From contig NW_020954556.1 of NCBI RefSeq assembly GCF_900497805.2, positions 35,083,312 to 35,147,311 of the forward strand: a DNA stretch of 64,000 nucleotides. The letters run 5' to 3'. This document shows, piece by piece, positions 31,991 to 44,031 of the stretch. Below the pieces are notes generated by a model that saw nothing but the letters and a program-made list of their open reading frames with translations, searched no databases and was not told where the DNA came from. Origin of the DNA: Vombatus ursinus. Taxonomy: Eukaryota > Chordata > Mammalia > Diprotodontia > Vombatidae. Every line of letters starts with the position of its first letter. Within the stretch, counting starts at the first letter, position 1. Position numbers and translations under genes: made by a program.

Positions 31991-34225
31991 TATTGGATTC
32001 TTTCTATACATTTCTAGCTACTCCTGCTGCTGTTTTCTTCTCTAATCAAGAATCGACCAATCCTATATCATAAACTATCATCCAAAATCCAAATCCCATT
32101 CTCAGGTAGCACCTTCTTAGTCAACTCTTCATTTTACAAATCAACCTTTTTTTTTCCCCTATGTAACCCTTGTCTTCAATGAGGAAAAGAAGAGAAAACA
32201 CAACTTATACCCCTGTAATCTTCAGTTTCTTCACCAAGACATCATAATCATTGCTGGTATTTCTTAAGTTACTTCTGGAAGTGTTATTTGATTCCTCATT
32301 AATCACCAAATTAATTGTCATCCATTTTGATATATCTTGGAAGGTTCTGTGTGGTGATGGGCCAGGAAAACAACAGACCTCTCTATTTTTGTCATGAAGT
32401 TAGCTACCTGAGTACCTCTGAGAGGTGAATCATCACCTTTTCTTCTTCTTCTTCTTCTTCTTCTTCTTCTTTAAATAGTTCTTCTTCAGAGTATTAAGTT
32501 ACCTCTTCTTCAAGAAGAGCCTAAAATCTGTTTTTACACTTTAATTTTACTCTTTCCTTTTTCTTCTCTTCCATTTTCTGCCATTTGACAAGTGCAAAGT
32601 CTCCCCTCCTCCATTTCAGAAACCTCTCCCCTTTTTTCCTATTGAAGCTTTTTTCTGTTTCTTCAGGAGCTCTTCATTATCTCTAAAATCATGGAACATG
32701 GAAAGGCTGCTCTTTGAACACAGATAACAGTCACCCAATTTGAGCAGAAATACAACTATACACATTCAGTGAATGCCACTGCACAATTTTTCCTACTATT
32801 CATAATTGTTGAGATTTTCAGAACATATAATGTGTTGATTTTTGACATGTCAACCCTAAATACCGAGTAACATTATTTTTTTACAACCAATAATTGTTAT
32901 AATATTAAAGCATTTTCACTCAATTTACCCTAACTCTAATCCATTCCACCACGCTATTTAACCCAGAATTTGTTCCACTTACCTTTTCTTACTTATGCTG
33001 CCTTATTTTGCCAACTATCTTCTGTAATCTACCTCTTCTGGGTCTATCCCCTAGTCAGTCTTCCTTTACCTTCCTTAATTATTTCATATTTTCCTTAATT
33101 TCTTCTAGATCCCAATTTGTTCATAATCCAGAAGTAGATTGTGAGCTAATATAAGAATCTGGAGACAGTTTTTTTTTCCAGTTTTCTTCAATTCCTGCCA
33201 AATTTCCAAATTCCTTCTCCCAAACATTATCTCTATTCACTATTACTACTCTACAAGTTTGCAGTGAAAAAAAAAATCAAAACCTCCCACTTGGAATATA
33301 GTAAAAACAGAACAATTGAAATACTTTTCATCGGTAACTATCTCTATTGAGGAAAAAAATACTTCTTATTTGGCATAGATAGCTACCTGACTTCTCTTTT
33401 TCTCCAAGTCCCACGAAAGACAAACCTGCAGGTAGATAGTGCTGAATTACATTTGTGAAGGAATCTCATTAATACTATAGAAAGGGGTTTTGGAGGTGTG
33501 AAAGGAAAGTCTCCATTCTAGCTGTCACTTGCTTTAGAAACAAGCACCTAGAAGTACAGGCAAGAAAAATGACATGTATTTTTTTTCCTTCTACCTTCCA
33601 TGTACTTTGCTCATGAAAGAATAAAAATCATACTCCTGTAAATGTATGTATGTGTGAGGGGGCACAAACTATCTTCTTGAACCTTAAAAAAAAAAAAAAA
33701 AACTTTTGCTTGTGGTCCCCTGCTCAAAACACTGATGCACAGCCATTCTGAGAAAAGAAATAGAATTGCCTAAGGAGTGAGACATATGAATTACACACAA
33801 AAAAATTGCCCAAGAATCAATGAAAGTTATATAATCCACAGTATCCTATTTAAAAAGACGGAACATTTTTATCCAGCACCAAAACATGCACCTATCTATA
33901 TAGAACATATAGTTTTTCTTCCTCTGAAGCATATCTGAAATTCAAAGAATGAATAAATATTTGGCTTATCCATGGAAGCGAAACAGTCTTCATGAGTAAA
34001 GAATTTACTTTTATCTCAGGTCATTGATCACAAGATATGATCTATGTCATAGCATAATTGAAAGATCGCTAGAACAGGAATCAGCTGACATAGTTCTGTC
34101 AAAAGTTAGTTATATAATAGAAAAATTACTTAATCGATGTTTTTTGTAAAACCTCCTCTAATTAAGGAAATAATAACTATCTCACCTTATTACCCACTTC
34201 ATTCCCAGCTCAGTTTATTCACTGG
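31991..34225. other. Unassigned sequence
   Basis: About 2.2 kb with no gene or named repeat, apart from a CTT tract and a 17-A run near 33686-33702. No open frame above 60 codons stands out. Confidence 0.4.
32438..32472. repeat. (CTT)n microsatellite
   Basis: About 11 CTT units. Confidence 0.97.
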
Positions 34226-35640
34226 ACCACTTAAGTAATGTTAGTTGACTGACTGACAAAGTAATTAAATACATGGGGTTTGGAAGGGAAGGCAATAGCA
34301 TTTGGGAGAATCAGGAAAGGTTTCATGGAGAAGATGGTATTTGAACTGCAACTGAAAGAATCAGAGGGACTCAGAAGTAAAAATGAGGGGGTATATTTTA
34401 GGCATTTGGTACCACCAGCTAAAAGATTAAAATATTATACATGTAGTTCTATGTGCAAGGAACAGAGGGGAAGTCAATCTAGCTGGATCACAGAATATGA
34501 GAGAAGGAATAGCATCCAGTGAGTCTAGAAAGATAATGTTGGGGCTGGGTTTTGTAAGGCTTTAAAAGCTACACAGAGCAATTTCTATATTATTCTAGAG
34601 GCAATAAAAAAAAGAGTTCTTTGAGTCCTGGAGATACATGATCAGATCTGTGTTTAGGGAAAATACTTTGGATGGATTAGCTTGATGAGGGATTTGAGGC
34701 AGGGAGATCAATTAGGAGACTGTTCCAATAAATTGGGTTAGAGATGACAAAAGTGGAAGTCAGTGCCTGTATAAGGAGAGAGAAGGGGTCAGATATGAAA
34801 GTAGAAGCATCAGGATTTGGCAATTTATCAGATATTTAAAGTGATAAAGGGTGAAGAGAGAAGGATAATTCTGAGACTGCAAAACTGGGAGAATAAAAGG
34901 ATGACAATGTTTTGGGTAGGAATAGGGAAGTTTGGACGAGGAGGGAATGTAAGGGGACAGATAATGAGTTCAGTTTTGGGCATGTTTAGCTTAAGATACT
35001 TCTAGGACACCCAGTATGAAATGTTTAGTAGGCAATTTGGGACTAAAGAACAAAATTTTAGGGTAAAGATTGGAGCCATATATAGGGTGATAGTCATCTG
35101 CATAGAAATGATCACTAAATCCAGGAGTCTAGGTAACATCAGAGACAGAATATGAAGTAGAAGATCAGGACAGAACCTTGGGAAATACACACTGTTATTA
35201 AGCATGATATGAATAATGAACCAGCAAAAAAGACTGAGAAGGAGTGGACAGTTAGTAGCCAACAAAACAGAAGAGTGTAGTGTCAGAAAAACACAAATAA
35301 GAAAGAATATCAAGGAAATGAAGTTGGTTGGCAGAATCCAAACCATCAGATAAGTGGAGATGTTTGAAGATTAAAACCAAGGGATAAGGTAATACGAGAG
35401 AAGCAAAGGAAGAGCTAAGTGAAGACAAAGTGGGATGTCATAACAGATAAATGGGTTAAAGATGAGTAGGGATTCAAAACACTAAGGGGATATGAGAAAA
35501 GGAGGGAGGACAACAAAGAATTTATAGGATATAGTAGGACATCTAGTTTGGTGGAAAGGAGAGTACACTGAGATTAGCCTAGCAAAGGTAGAGTGGCATC
35601 AGACTATGAAGAGCATTAAATGAAATTTTTAAATGTAGGA
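34226..35640 (-). mobile_element. L2 LINE, long RT-to-3' part
   Basis: In reverse L2 order the plus strand shows AGGAAAGGTTTCATGGAGAA, ATGGTATTTGAACTGCA, ATGATCAGATCTGTGTTTAGG, GAGGCAGGGAGATCAATTAGG, GAGTTCAGTTTTGGGCATGTT, TAGTCATCTGCATAGAAATG and GGACAGAACCTTGGGAAATAC. The last words complement the L2 reverse transcriptase region encoding a YADDT-like box and QGSVLGP. The part beyond 35330 is more broken and may include a second L2 piece (35500-35640). Confidence 0.85.
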
Positions 35641-35644
35641 TATT

Positions 35645-35850
35645 TGTGACCTGTGGATAAGAAATATGGAAATTTAGATCTGGATAGTGACTTAAACATT
35701 ATTCAGTCAAAGCCCTTCATTTTAGATAAAAGGAAACTAAGCAAATTGATTTGTCTGAGATCACACAAGTAGTAAAAAATGAGGACTTGAAGTCCTGTCC
35801 TCTGACTCCAAAGCCAGCAATCTTTCCACCATTCCATATTCCTGTTTGTT
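35645..35850 (-). mobile_element. MIR3-like CORE-SINE
   Basis: AGTCAAAGCCCTTCATTTTAG, GAAACTAAGCAAATTGATTTG, TCTGAGATCACACAAGTAG and CCTCTGACTCCAAAGCCAG in reverse SINE order. Confidence 0.72.
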
Positions 35851-35971
35851 ATTAATGCTATGTTGACCTTGTTAAGGCTCAGCAAGTGGGCTTTCTGCAC
35901 AAAGCTGAAAAAATGTTTTCCTAATTGCACACAGTATAGTATATCTGAGCACCTACATTTATTTTCAACAT

Positions 35972-36233
35972 TTTGTTATTGTTCAGTCATTTTTCAGTCA
36001 TGTCCGACTCTTTATAGTCCCATTTGGGGTTTCCTTGGCAAAGATACTGCAATGGTTTACCATTTCCTTCTCCAGATCATTTTATAAATGAGGAACTGAG
36101 GCAAACCAGGTTAAGTGATTTGTCCAGGGTAACACAGCTAGCAAGTGTCTGAGATCAGATTTGAACTCAAGAAGATGAGTCTTCCTGACTTTTAGCATCA
36201 CACTCTATCCTATGCACCACCTAGCTGCCTCAA
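35972..36233 (-). mobile_element. Marsupial tRNA-derived SINE, long form (MAR1-like)
   Basis: Plus strand TTGTTATTGTTCAGTC, CATGTCCGACTCTTTATAG, CCCATTTGGGGTTTCCTTGG, CAATGGTTTACCATTTCC, then GAGGAACTGAGGCAAACCAGG and CACCACCTAGCTGCCTCA. It is full length in reverse. A 23-bp palindrome lies directly at its 5' border. Confidence 0.92.
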
Positions 36234-36255
36234 TGTTGAGGTTAAACCTCAACAT
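36233..36255. repeat. 23-bp perfect inverted repeat at a SINE border
   Basis: ATGTTGAGGTT and its exact reverse complement flank a single A at 36244. Confidence 0.9.
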
Positions 36256-36395
36256 CAGACATTCTAATTAATGGTATCTAGTATTAATAGTGAATGGAAT
36301 CATAACATCTGATTATATAAGAGTATTTAAGTTTTGAATAATGCATAAGGGACATTTTCTACCATCTCAATCTATATGCCATTTTCACTTGATTT

Positions 36396-36539
36396 TTTTT
36401 TTTGTTGAGGCAATTGGGGTTAAGTGACTTGCCCAGAGTCACACAGCTAGTGAGTGTTATATGTCTGAGGCCAAATTTGAACTCACATCCTCCTGACTCC
36501 AGGGCCAATGCTCTATCTACTGCACCACCTAGCTGCCCC
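36396..36539 (-). mobile_element. Marsupial tRNA-derived SINE (WSINE1-like)
   Basis: T-run, AGGCAATTGGGGTTAAGTG, CCCAGAGTCACACAGCTAG, GAACTCACATCCTCCTGACTC and CACCACCTAGCTGCCCC. The flanks CATTTTCACTTGATTT (36380-36395) and CATTATCACTTGATTT (36540-36555) are a 16-bp duplication with one mismatch. Confidence 0.95.
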
Positions 36540-36624
36540 CATTATCACTTGATTTCCACTGCATAGAGTTTGGCCTTTCTCATTGCAATGGGGCAGTGGA
36601 CACACAAGGCCACAAGCAGCCAGG

Positions 36625-36830
36625 TAGAGAGTAGCTCAAATTTCTATAGAACTTATAGATTTACTAAGGGTTTTTCTCCCAACTACTTTGAGAATTTTGT
36701 ATTGCATGTATTCTTATACCTTTTTTTTTTAATAGATGAGGAAACTGAAACTCAGAGAGGTGAAATGATATGTCCAAAATAACATGAAAGTGCAAAGTTA
36801 AATCTCTGTTCTTATTATTTGGTCTACAAG
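36625..36830 (-). mobile_element. MIR-like SINE
   Basis: AATAGATGAGGAAACTGAAAC, TCAGAGAGGTGAAATGATATG and TCCAAAATAACATGAAAG in reverse MIR order. The L2-like tail part to the left is faint. Confidence 0.65.
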
Positions 36831-38860
36831 AAGCCAGTCAGTCAGTTTGATAGTTCTTATTTATTGAACTTACTAAATCAATTAATTCTTTCTTTGATCA
36901 TAGAGAACTGTCATTGGCAAGGTAAAGATCATGAGCCCAAACTCAGGTTAAAACAGAAACAAATATTGCTCCTGAATTACTTGCATTGTCTAAATTAAAA
37001 TGAAAGATTTAATTTTAAACTGTAATAATTCTCACTAAGTTAGCAATAATCATACTTAGGTACAAATTTTGCCCAGAAACATCTTGATAAACTAAGAGTT
37101 GGTGCCCAAATTCTGAAACTGGTAAGAACATAACCATATTTCTTTCGAAGGGTCCCACTCATTGTCATCTCCCATCCTGGCAAAGGGGAGCGAGAGATCC
37201 TGGCCAGTCTGTGAGACATAGAGAATGAGACAGAGTATATTCTCACATCCAGGCCTGGGCTGATTGGGACATGGCCAGAGAGTATTGGGGAGGGAAGAGG
37301 GATTGTGTCCCTGAGGGACAAGGCTATGTAGTACTGTAAATGGGCCAAAAGAATGTGGAGTCAAATGGAAATCAGGGAAGGGGAGAAATAGGAGGACTCA
37401 TTGGAGAGAAAATAGAGGAACTTGGGTTATTGGGAAGAGTGAGATCATATCTGGTTATCATTATTTATTTCAATTGATTCTCTCCAAATAGATCTTTGTT
37501 CATTACTTCAGAGCTTTGACAGAGTTCAGCTTTTTGGTTTGAAAAAGTTCAGCTGAAGATCTAGAGGAAAAAAAGTGCAGGTCCTTTTGTTGTTTTTTTT
37601 ATTTTTAACGGAGCCTAAACAATATTTACTACAATAGTCATCAAATCATACACTGATGACACTATTGGGGAATAGGAGGTGGTTATAGGAATACAGGGTG
37701 GTATAATGCATCACATTAGAAATTCAGTTATTCAGAGATCTTTGTTCAAAATAAAGATGATGGATAAATAGATAGATTAGAAAAAAGATATGATTGCTAG
37801 AGATAAATGGATATAGATGGATAACTGTAGAAAAACAAAAGTAAGCAAATAAGGAAAAATGCTAACCTGAAACAAAATAGCAAATGCACATATGTATCTG
37901 TATATGTGTGTGTTATCAAGGGACAAAGAGAGCAAGACTTCCATAATGTGGATATTTAGAGGAATATGATCCATAAAGCTAAAAGAAGAAGTAGGTAAAA
38001 GAAAGAAATATTCATAAACCAGCCTTCTAATTTCCAGCCCAGTGTTACCTTATAGCTCAATTGTTTGGAAATCAGATACTCTGAAAAGAGGGTAGAGTTT
38101 TGGGGAAATAAAAGATCCTTGTTCATGGTTATGATTGGATCCCCAAATGAACAATTATAACTTATTAGACTCATTCCTTAGTTTGTCTACAGTATATTAG
38201 TTACTATGGTGACAAGATGGGGGAAAGACTGAATATCTTTTTTTTTTTCTTGCACAGAGACTTTAATTATCAAGGAGACTCTGGAACAATCGATACATTC
38301 ATTGTACCCTATAACTGGGACTGCCTCCTAAATTCTAAAATATGCACTATTCTAGAGTAGTTAAGCCTGACTTCCAAGACTACGAAGTTAATGTCAGGCA
38401 GACTGTATGTGAAAGTCCACTAATCTGTTTCTAAGGCTTAGTAATGATGGGAAAATAGGTAGACAGATCCATATGGACAAATTACATGCTAAAAAAATGA
38501 CTTCAGTCCTTTGCAGAAGACATAGTCTCAACTGAGAATGTCTAAAACAAAGATGTGGGAAATCTAAAGTATAGAATTCATAACAAAGTAAACTTTTTTC
38601 TAGTATTGAAATTAAAATAATATAGCAATACTAATATTAACTTCTCATTAATGCCTTCTAAGAAAATTATTTGCAAGTGCAAAGGAAAACAAAACACTGA
38701 AAACTGCGTAAATGTGGATATTTCCTTTTTCCCTCAGAAGTTCTACTAAAAACTATGACTTTTGAATCCAGTATTTAGTCCAACATATTCACAATCCCTA
38801 AGCATTTCATGTTTTCACCCAGTTTTCACTTTTGGCCACTGTCATTTTGTCATCAATTTT
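36831..38860. other. Unassigned sequence
   Basis: About 2 kb without an assignable feature. Two overlapping minus-strand open frames at 37040-37364 (102 and 90 residues, different frames) share one DNA stretch and show no family motif. Confidence 0.35.
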
Positions 38861-38861
38861 G

Positions 38862-38992
38862 GAGCGGCAAGGCAATCAGAATTAAAGTGATTTTCCCAGT
38901 TAGTAAGTATCAAATATCTGAGGTCAGATATGAATTCAGGTTCTCCTGACTTGAGAGCTGGTGCTCTATCCACTGTACCACCTAGCTGCCCC
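38862..38992 (-). mobile_element. Marsupial tRNA-derived SINE (WSINE1-like), diverged
   Basis: GCGGCAAGGCAATCAGAATTA, TTAGTAAGTATCAAATATCTG, CTCCTGACTTGAGAGCTGG and CACTGTACCACCTAGCTGCC in reverse. Confidence 0.85.
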
Positions 38993-39224
38993 TACAAGTA
39001 CAATTTCAATTGTCAATCTCACAAATATAAGATTCATTGTTGGGAAACAATATGTATGGAAATCGGGGTTGGGGCAGGGCAGGCTTTAGTGGAGTTCAAG
39101 CTCAATAGAAGTCACTAGCTTGATATCATGTCCAAAATAATTATTTTCATCTTGAGTTTCATTAAGAGAGACAAAACTTTCAGGAATAAGAAAATAATAG
39201 TTTGTCTATAATCTGACGACCCAA

Positions 39225-39600
39225 TGACACTGATCTCCTTGCTGTTCCATAAAAAAGACACTCCAGCCCTCAATCCCAGGCATTTTCTCTGGATATCCCC
39301 CATCACTGGAATGCGCTCTCCTCATCTCCACATAGTTGCTTCCTAGGTTTGCTTTAAGTCTTATTTTCTACATGAATCCATTCCCAACTCTTTTTAATTA
39401 AAGTGATGTATATATATATACATATATATGTATAATATGTGTGTGTGTATTTTGTTTGTACATATTTGCTTGCTTGTTATCTCCCTCATTATATTATAAG
39501 CTCCATGAGGGCAGGAACAGTCTTTTGACTCTTCTTGTATCCTGAAAACTTAGGACCATTGCACATAGTAAGTCTTTAATAAATGTTTATTGACTGACTG
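39225..39600 (+). mobile_element. L2 LINE, 3' end
   Basis: ACTGATCTCCTTGCTGTTCC, CATCACTGGAATGCGCTCTC, TATAAGCTCCATGAGGGCAG and AATAAATGTTTATTGACTGA in L2 order, with a TATA/TGTG block at 39408-39450. Confidence 0.9.
39408..39450. repeat. TA/TG microsatellite within L2
   Basis: TATATATATACATATATATG then TGTGTGTG words. Confidence 0.9.
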
Positions 39601-39885
39601 CCTGAACTGCATTGAAATGGTTTCTGATTGAAATGATTTCTGGGCTATTAAATTATATCAAGCAGCAAGCACTAAGAAATACTAGAACTTAAAAATACCT
39701 CCAAGGATTAACCTGCATCAAGCAATACAGTGCTTTTTTTATCCATAAGACAAAGAAAGCAGAGATAATAGGATGAAATTTTGTTATTTTAAATTAAAAT
39801 TCTAATAGTTGCTTGTAATTATTTGAACTTAAAGTGTACTTGCAAAAATAGGATAAATATCCATTATTAAAATATTCCTATATTC

Positions 39886-41260
39886 CTAATAACTTGTTTG
39901 GGGATCACATTTTGCAATTTTTTCCCCCTCATTCATTTGCTGCAAAGAGATTCCAGAAACAAAGCATCTATCTGTGATTCTGCTCAGAAACTTTATAGTG
40001 TCACAAGCATAGAGAATTTGGGTGGGAGGATCATCCCTTTCTTCAGTAATAGTTGCTGTAATATCTATTTGCCACTTGTACAATCTCCAATAAGCTCCTA
40101 ACTCATTTTTAAGGTTATTTTCAAAGGCTAATTTTTGAATGACAGTTTTAAAATATATTATCCAGCTGTTGATGAAGGCCATATCTACAACATTTTAGAA
40201 AACATGCATAGGCCAGCTCCGACTTGATGGTTTCACTGAGTAGCACTTTGTCATTTGTTGAAGAATATCTATTAAGTTATGCTTGTTAAAAAAAATAAGA
40301 TCATATCCAGACTTTGCTTTCAGTTGTTCTCTGCTGGAATCTGCACATCTGTATGGAGGGTACTCACAATAATACTCCTAAGACATAGATATCTGACATT
40401 GGTGCAAAGTCAGTGTAACTATAACCTTGTCAGTATATTTCACAGAGTTTCATGTAATGTCCTACATGTCTTTTTTTAACTTCTGGAATTCCTTATGTTT
40501 TGGATGAAGAGTTCCCAACTATGCTGAACCTTTGCTTTACAAGGGTCATGGAAAGATCAAGGATGTAAAATAATTGCAAAGTTACATTGACGCTTTTGTT
40601 GAATAGTCTCATGAACTTCCACGCTACAGCTATAGGTACACTGGCATTATAGCTTCTTGGGTTGTCTTTTCCCAAGTAAGGGAATCTATTGAACAAGTAT
40701 TTGTTATCAGTGTCTCCTGCCAACCAAAATTCCAGGCCAAATCTGTCTGTCTCTTTTGACATAAATTGAGTAAATTTACACTGTGCCTTGCTCATCAGCT
40801 GTTATTATATATACCTAAATATACATATATGTATATATATATATGTGTGTGTGTGTGTATAAATACATACACATTAGGAACATGTCTTCTGACAATTTTC
40901 AATAACAAGTTTTCATAGTAAAGATGCTAGACAAAACTTGCCTTGACATAGATTGTGTTTCCTGTCAGTTTTCAGGTCAAAGTGAAGTTACCTCCTTGTA
41001 TCTGGGAGTTGATTTTTTTGGCATAGATTTATTTTAAAAAGGATACCCCTAGAAGCCGTTCCACACACTTTTGTGAGTGGGTTTCTTCTATTGCATGACA
41101 TGCACAACAAGACCAAATCATTTTCCAATTCATCTAATGTAATGGACCAGTTAGTATAACTGTGACTCATTGACCCTCAGCATTTGTACATTTTTTTATG
41201 TTTCTAAATATTGGTTCACTAAATAAAATGTTTAAAGAAAAAATGAAACTTTCTTTAGTG
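39886..41260 (-). pseudogene. piggyBac-type transposase, decayed
   Basis: piggyBac transposases cut and paste DNA at TTAA using a DDD/RNase H-like core. On the minus strand from right to left: NIKKCTNAEG near 41185-41215 (family HTN box), then WSITLDELENDL (about 41120-41155, the domain preceding the core). IENCQKTC follows near 40880-40905, and ADEQ (about 40790-40801, the family's first catalytic Asp context). KFTQFMSKETDRFGLEFWL and FPYLGKD (40660-40770) come next, then SVKPSSRSWPMHVF (about 40199-40240) and DMAFINSWIIYF (about 40145-40185), ending at the stop at 39886. The region of the second Asp (usually NVTTDNFFTS) reads NVTLQLFY, so the Asp is gone. Open pieces are 98, 100 and 60 residues; several stops and frame breaks divide them, and an AT/TG microsatellite (40811-40867) splits the core. 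Terminal repeats were not found. Confidence 0.85.
40811..40867. repeat. TA/TG microsatellite inside the piggyBac core
   Basis: ACATATATGTATATATATAT then GTGTGTGTGTGT, lying just upstream, in element sense, of the first catalytic aspartate context. Confidence 0.93.
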
Positions 41261-42099
41261 GTATAGAACATGCAGTCAGGTCAGATAGAAGTGCAACAAA
41301 ATTAAGTTGTTGCAAGCACCTTAACATTTCTTAAGTAATAACCTATTTCATCTTAATCTTTCAGACAATGTGGCTCTTTATCTCCTTTGTGGCGAACTTG
41401 AATTCAGCAAGGTACTGTTACTTATTTATTACCTTTTAGATTGTTAGCAATAAAAGGAACTTCACTACGGGACTTACTGTCCCTAGAATTAGATGAGAAA
41501 TATTCTTTCTCTGCCTCATACATTTCAGTTGTAGCATTTACAGCATTGAGTTTACTATCTCAAAGTTAACCATCACATGAATCTAATGGCATGTTATTAG
41601 TTTTAAAAATCTGTTCATCAGAATCTCCTAGACATCTTATCAGTAAGCATACAAGTAAAGCTATATTTTTATGACAACCAAAGCATAAATTCTTAATATA
41701 TGAAAAAAAGAAGAATAAATGAGTAAAATAGTGGAAACTACATGCAAAAACAAATTTTTATTTTACTCTATATATACATTACTCACAAGATTTCATATAT
41801 GTTTGATGAATTCAACTGATGGTCCAAGGGGAAAACACTAATATGGACAAAGAAATGACCCAATAAAAATAAATGTAAGAGCATCTCCTCTTCTTCCCAA
41901 CTACCTATAAAGTTATTAAGCATATCAATCCTTTGACATTTTTGGTCCTCATAACTAGAACAACATATTTCATTTCTTTCATTATTTTAAAAATCTTTAG
42001 AATGCTATATCATTGATAACAATGATATAGAAGTCATGAAGTATAAAGTAGAAATATCTAAGCACTTTCAAGTTTTAAATGTCTAAAAAAATTGCATCA
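41261..42099. other. Unassigned sequence, possible piggyBac N-terminus
   Basis: Minus-strand text near 41400-41560 translates to an acidic, serine-rich stretch (TEMYEAEKEYFSSNSRDS). That would suit a piggyBac N-terminus, but the link is weak. The rest holds nothing I recognise. Confidence 0.3.
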
Positions 42100-42575
42100 G
42101 TTGATGCACCTGGTCCTTCTTAAACTTTTCTTAGCAACAGTGATAGATTTATTCTTTTATTTTTATCAATTTCTCATTTTCAGGGTCACATTTGTATTCA
42201 AATACTTTTCATTGGATCTACCATAATTGAATGAAGTTTCTTCTCATTTTTCTTTCTTCTAATTTGTATCGATTGTGACCTTTGTTCTATCTGGTCAACG
42301 ATAGGATTGCACACAAACAGCCAATTCAAAAGATAGCCAGTTTGGTAATTGGTTGTTTGGTTTTCATTAATATGAAATCAATTTGATCTTTAGTTATGAT
42401 TAGTGATCAACATATCTGTTGCCTTCCAACTCACTCTTTAAAGAAAACTGATTATATGTAGTTGTCTTCTGGGAAATCTATGAAACTTTGTCCTCTTTAA
42501 TTTAATACTCCTAAATCATATTTTCCATCCTTTTGTGGGTTCACCTTTGTAATGAATTCCATGATTATCAAGAGA
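42100..42575 (-). mobile_element. RTE-type LINE, endonuclease fragment
   Basis: Minus-strand translation gives DGKYDLGVLN (about 42505-42535), RGQSFIDFPEDNYI just after, and KDQIDFILMK (about 42362-42392). RTE endonucleases have GKYGLGxRNxRGxxLxxF and xNQIDYIL boxes in this order and spacing. Beyond that the text is full of stops and the SDH box is not clear. A BovB-like or other RTE clade is possible. Confidence 0.55.
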
Positions 42576-43871
42576 TATATGACTTTTTAAATCTATCTAT
42601 CCTTTTCTTTTTCCAGCTATCTAACTACCTAGCTCTCTAACTTGGTTGGGAAGAATTTGTCATGTTCCTGTTAAATTAGTTATTTTCCTCCTTTGTAAGA
42701 GAAGTTGGCCCATAAGCTATAATAATCATAAAATGTTAGGTGTTTTTTTACTTACATTTATCATGTGTATACTAAAGAAAGTGACCAAATATCATATTCT
42801 CTTTTTTTGTTATTATTTCTTTTCTTTTTCTGTGGAGACCATGATAAATTATGCTGACTCTTTTACTAACTCCTTTTAGTAGAAAACTTTGAGCTACTCT
42901 TCTATTTAACTGAAATTTTTTTGTCTTCTTGTTTAATTTTACTGAGAATATCAGTAAACTTCTGATTCTATCTCTCCAATAGTATTTCAAATCATTATTC
43001 AATGGTTAAAGATTTCCCATTCAGACTACTACCAGTTACATTAACATGTGTGATTAACATACTCTGTTCTCTTTTCTGATCTCTGATTAGTCACTATAGA
43101 AGCAGAAACAGAACACACAGAATTAAAGGCAATTTCATATTTTAATCTGATTCCTGAAAAATCAAAGGTTGTTCATTCGTATTGGTTTTTATAACTTGTA
43201 ATTTTCTGAGTTTGCTATTCCGTTAATGCCAATTACTTCCTAACTCTTCCTGGTTAGGATTTTGCCCAATAGCAACAATATATACCAAGGATCAGCAGCA
43301 CATATCATCAGCCCAGAATCTTAACAAGGGTAAAACAGGGCTGGTTTTCAGCAATTCTCCATCCTTAAATTCCTGACTGAAATGTTTTTGTTTTTGTTTT
43401 ATCCAGAAAGGTTCAAATATCCTGGCACTTTTATTGGCAATCTGCCAGTAATGAGCCTTTTCAAATGTAAGAATGTTGTTTCTTAGAAACTGTACAGTCT
43501 CTGGGATGATAATCAAATGCTTCCAAATCAGTAGAAACTGTGAAGACTCCCATTTCAAGCCATAATCTTAAATAATTCATCATTACCTGAATTTGAGAGT
43601 GATTTATTGGAATGAAACTTTTGGATGATATATTCAAACTAAGATTTAAGTAACCTAAGAAATCTAATCATTAAATAAAAGCCTTCAATAAGAGAACCAA
43701 AGACAAAGGATTGATAAATATAAGCCCTGCCTCAAATCCCTGTTACAACTTGGTATTAATGACAATATTGATGCTTGCACTTAGATGCTATTAGGAAGGC
43801 CAAGGATATTGCCAAGGCTAGTTGAATAGCTATATGTGGTCAAGGTAATTTATAAAATTTAATATAGCTTT
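42576..43871. other. Unassigned sequence
   Basis: About 1.3 kb. Minus-strand open frames at 42772-43002 and 43292-43558 (76 and 88 residues) have no motif I recognise. The first could be another part of the RTE-like element. Confidence 0.35.
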
Positions 43872-43885
43872 AAAAGAATATTTAG

Positions 43886-44031
43886 GGGGGCTGCTAGGTG
43901 GCGCAGTGGATAGAGCACCAGCCCTGAAGTCAGGAGGACCTGAGTTCAAATCCGGCCTCAGACCAAACACTTGACACGTACTAGCTTTGTGACCTTGGGC
44001 AAGTCACTTAACCCCAATTGCCTCACAAAAA
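43886..44031 (+). mobile_element. Marsupial tRNA-derived SINE (WSINE1-like), well preserved
   Basis: GGGGGCTGCTAGGTGGCGCA, GATAGAGCACCAGCCCTGAA, GAGTTCAAATCCGGCCTCAG, GTGACCTTGGGCAAGTCAC and CCCCAATTGCCTCA before a pure A tail. The CpGs in GGCGCAG and TCCGGCC survive. AAAAGAATATTTAG at 43872-43885 and 44032-44045 is a perfect 14-bp target duplication. It is the best-preserved SINE in the window and probably the youngest. An A-box-like and B-box-like (GTTCAAATC) pol III promoter is visible. Confidence 0.96.

Noticed and set aside
37040-37364. Two minus-strand open frames of 102 and 90 residues
   Set aside because: They overlap in different frames over the same DNA, have no recognisable domain and sit in unassigned sequence.
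43292-43558. 88-residue minus-strand open frame
   Set aside because: No family motif, no splice context that I could see and no support from neighbours.
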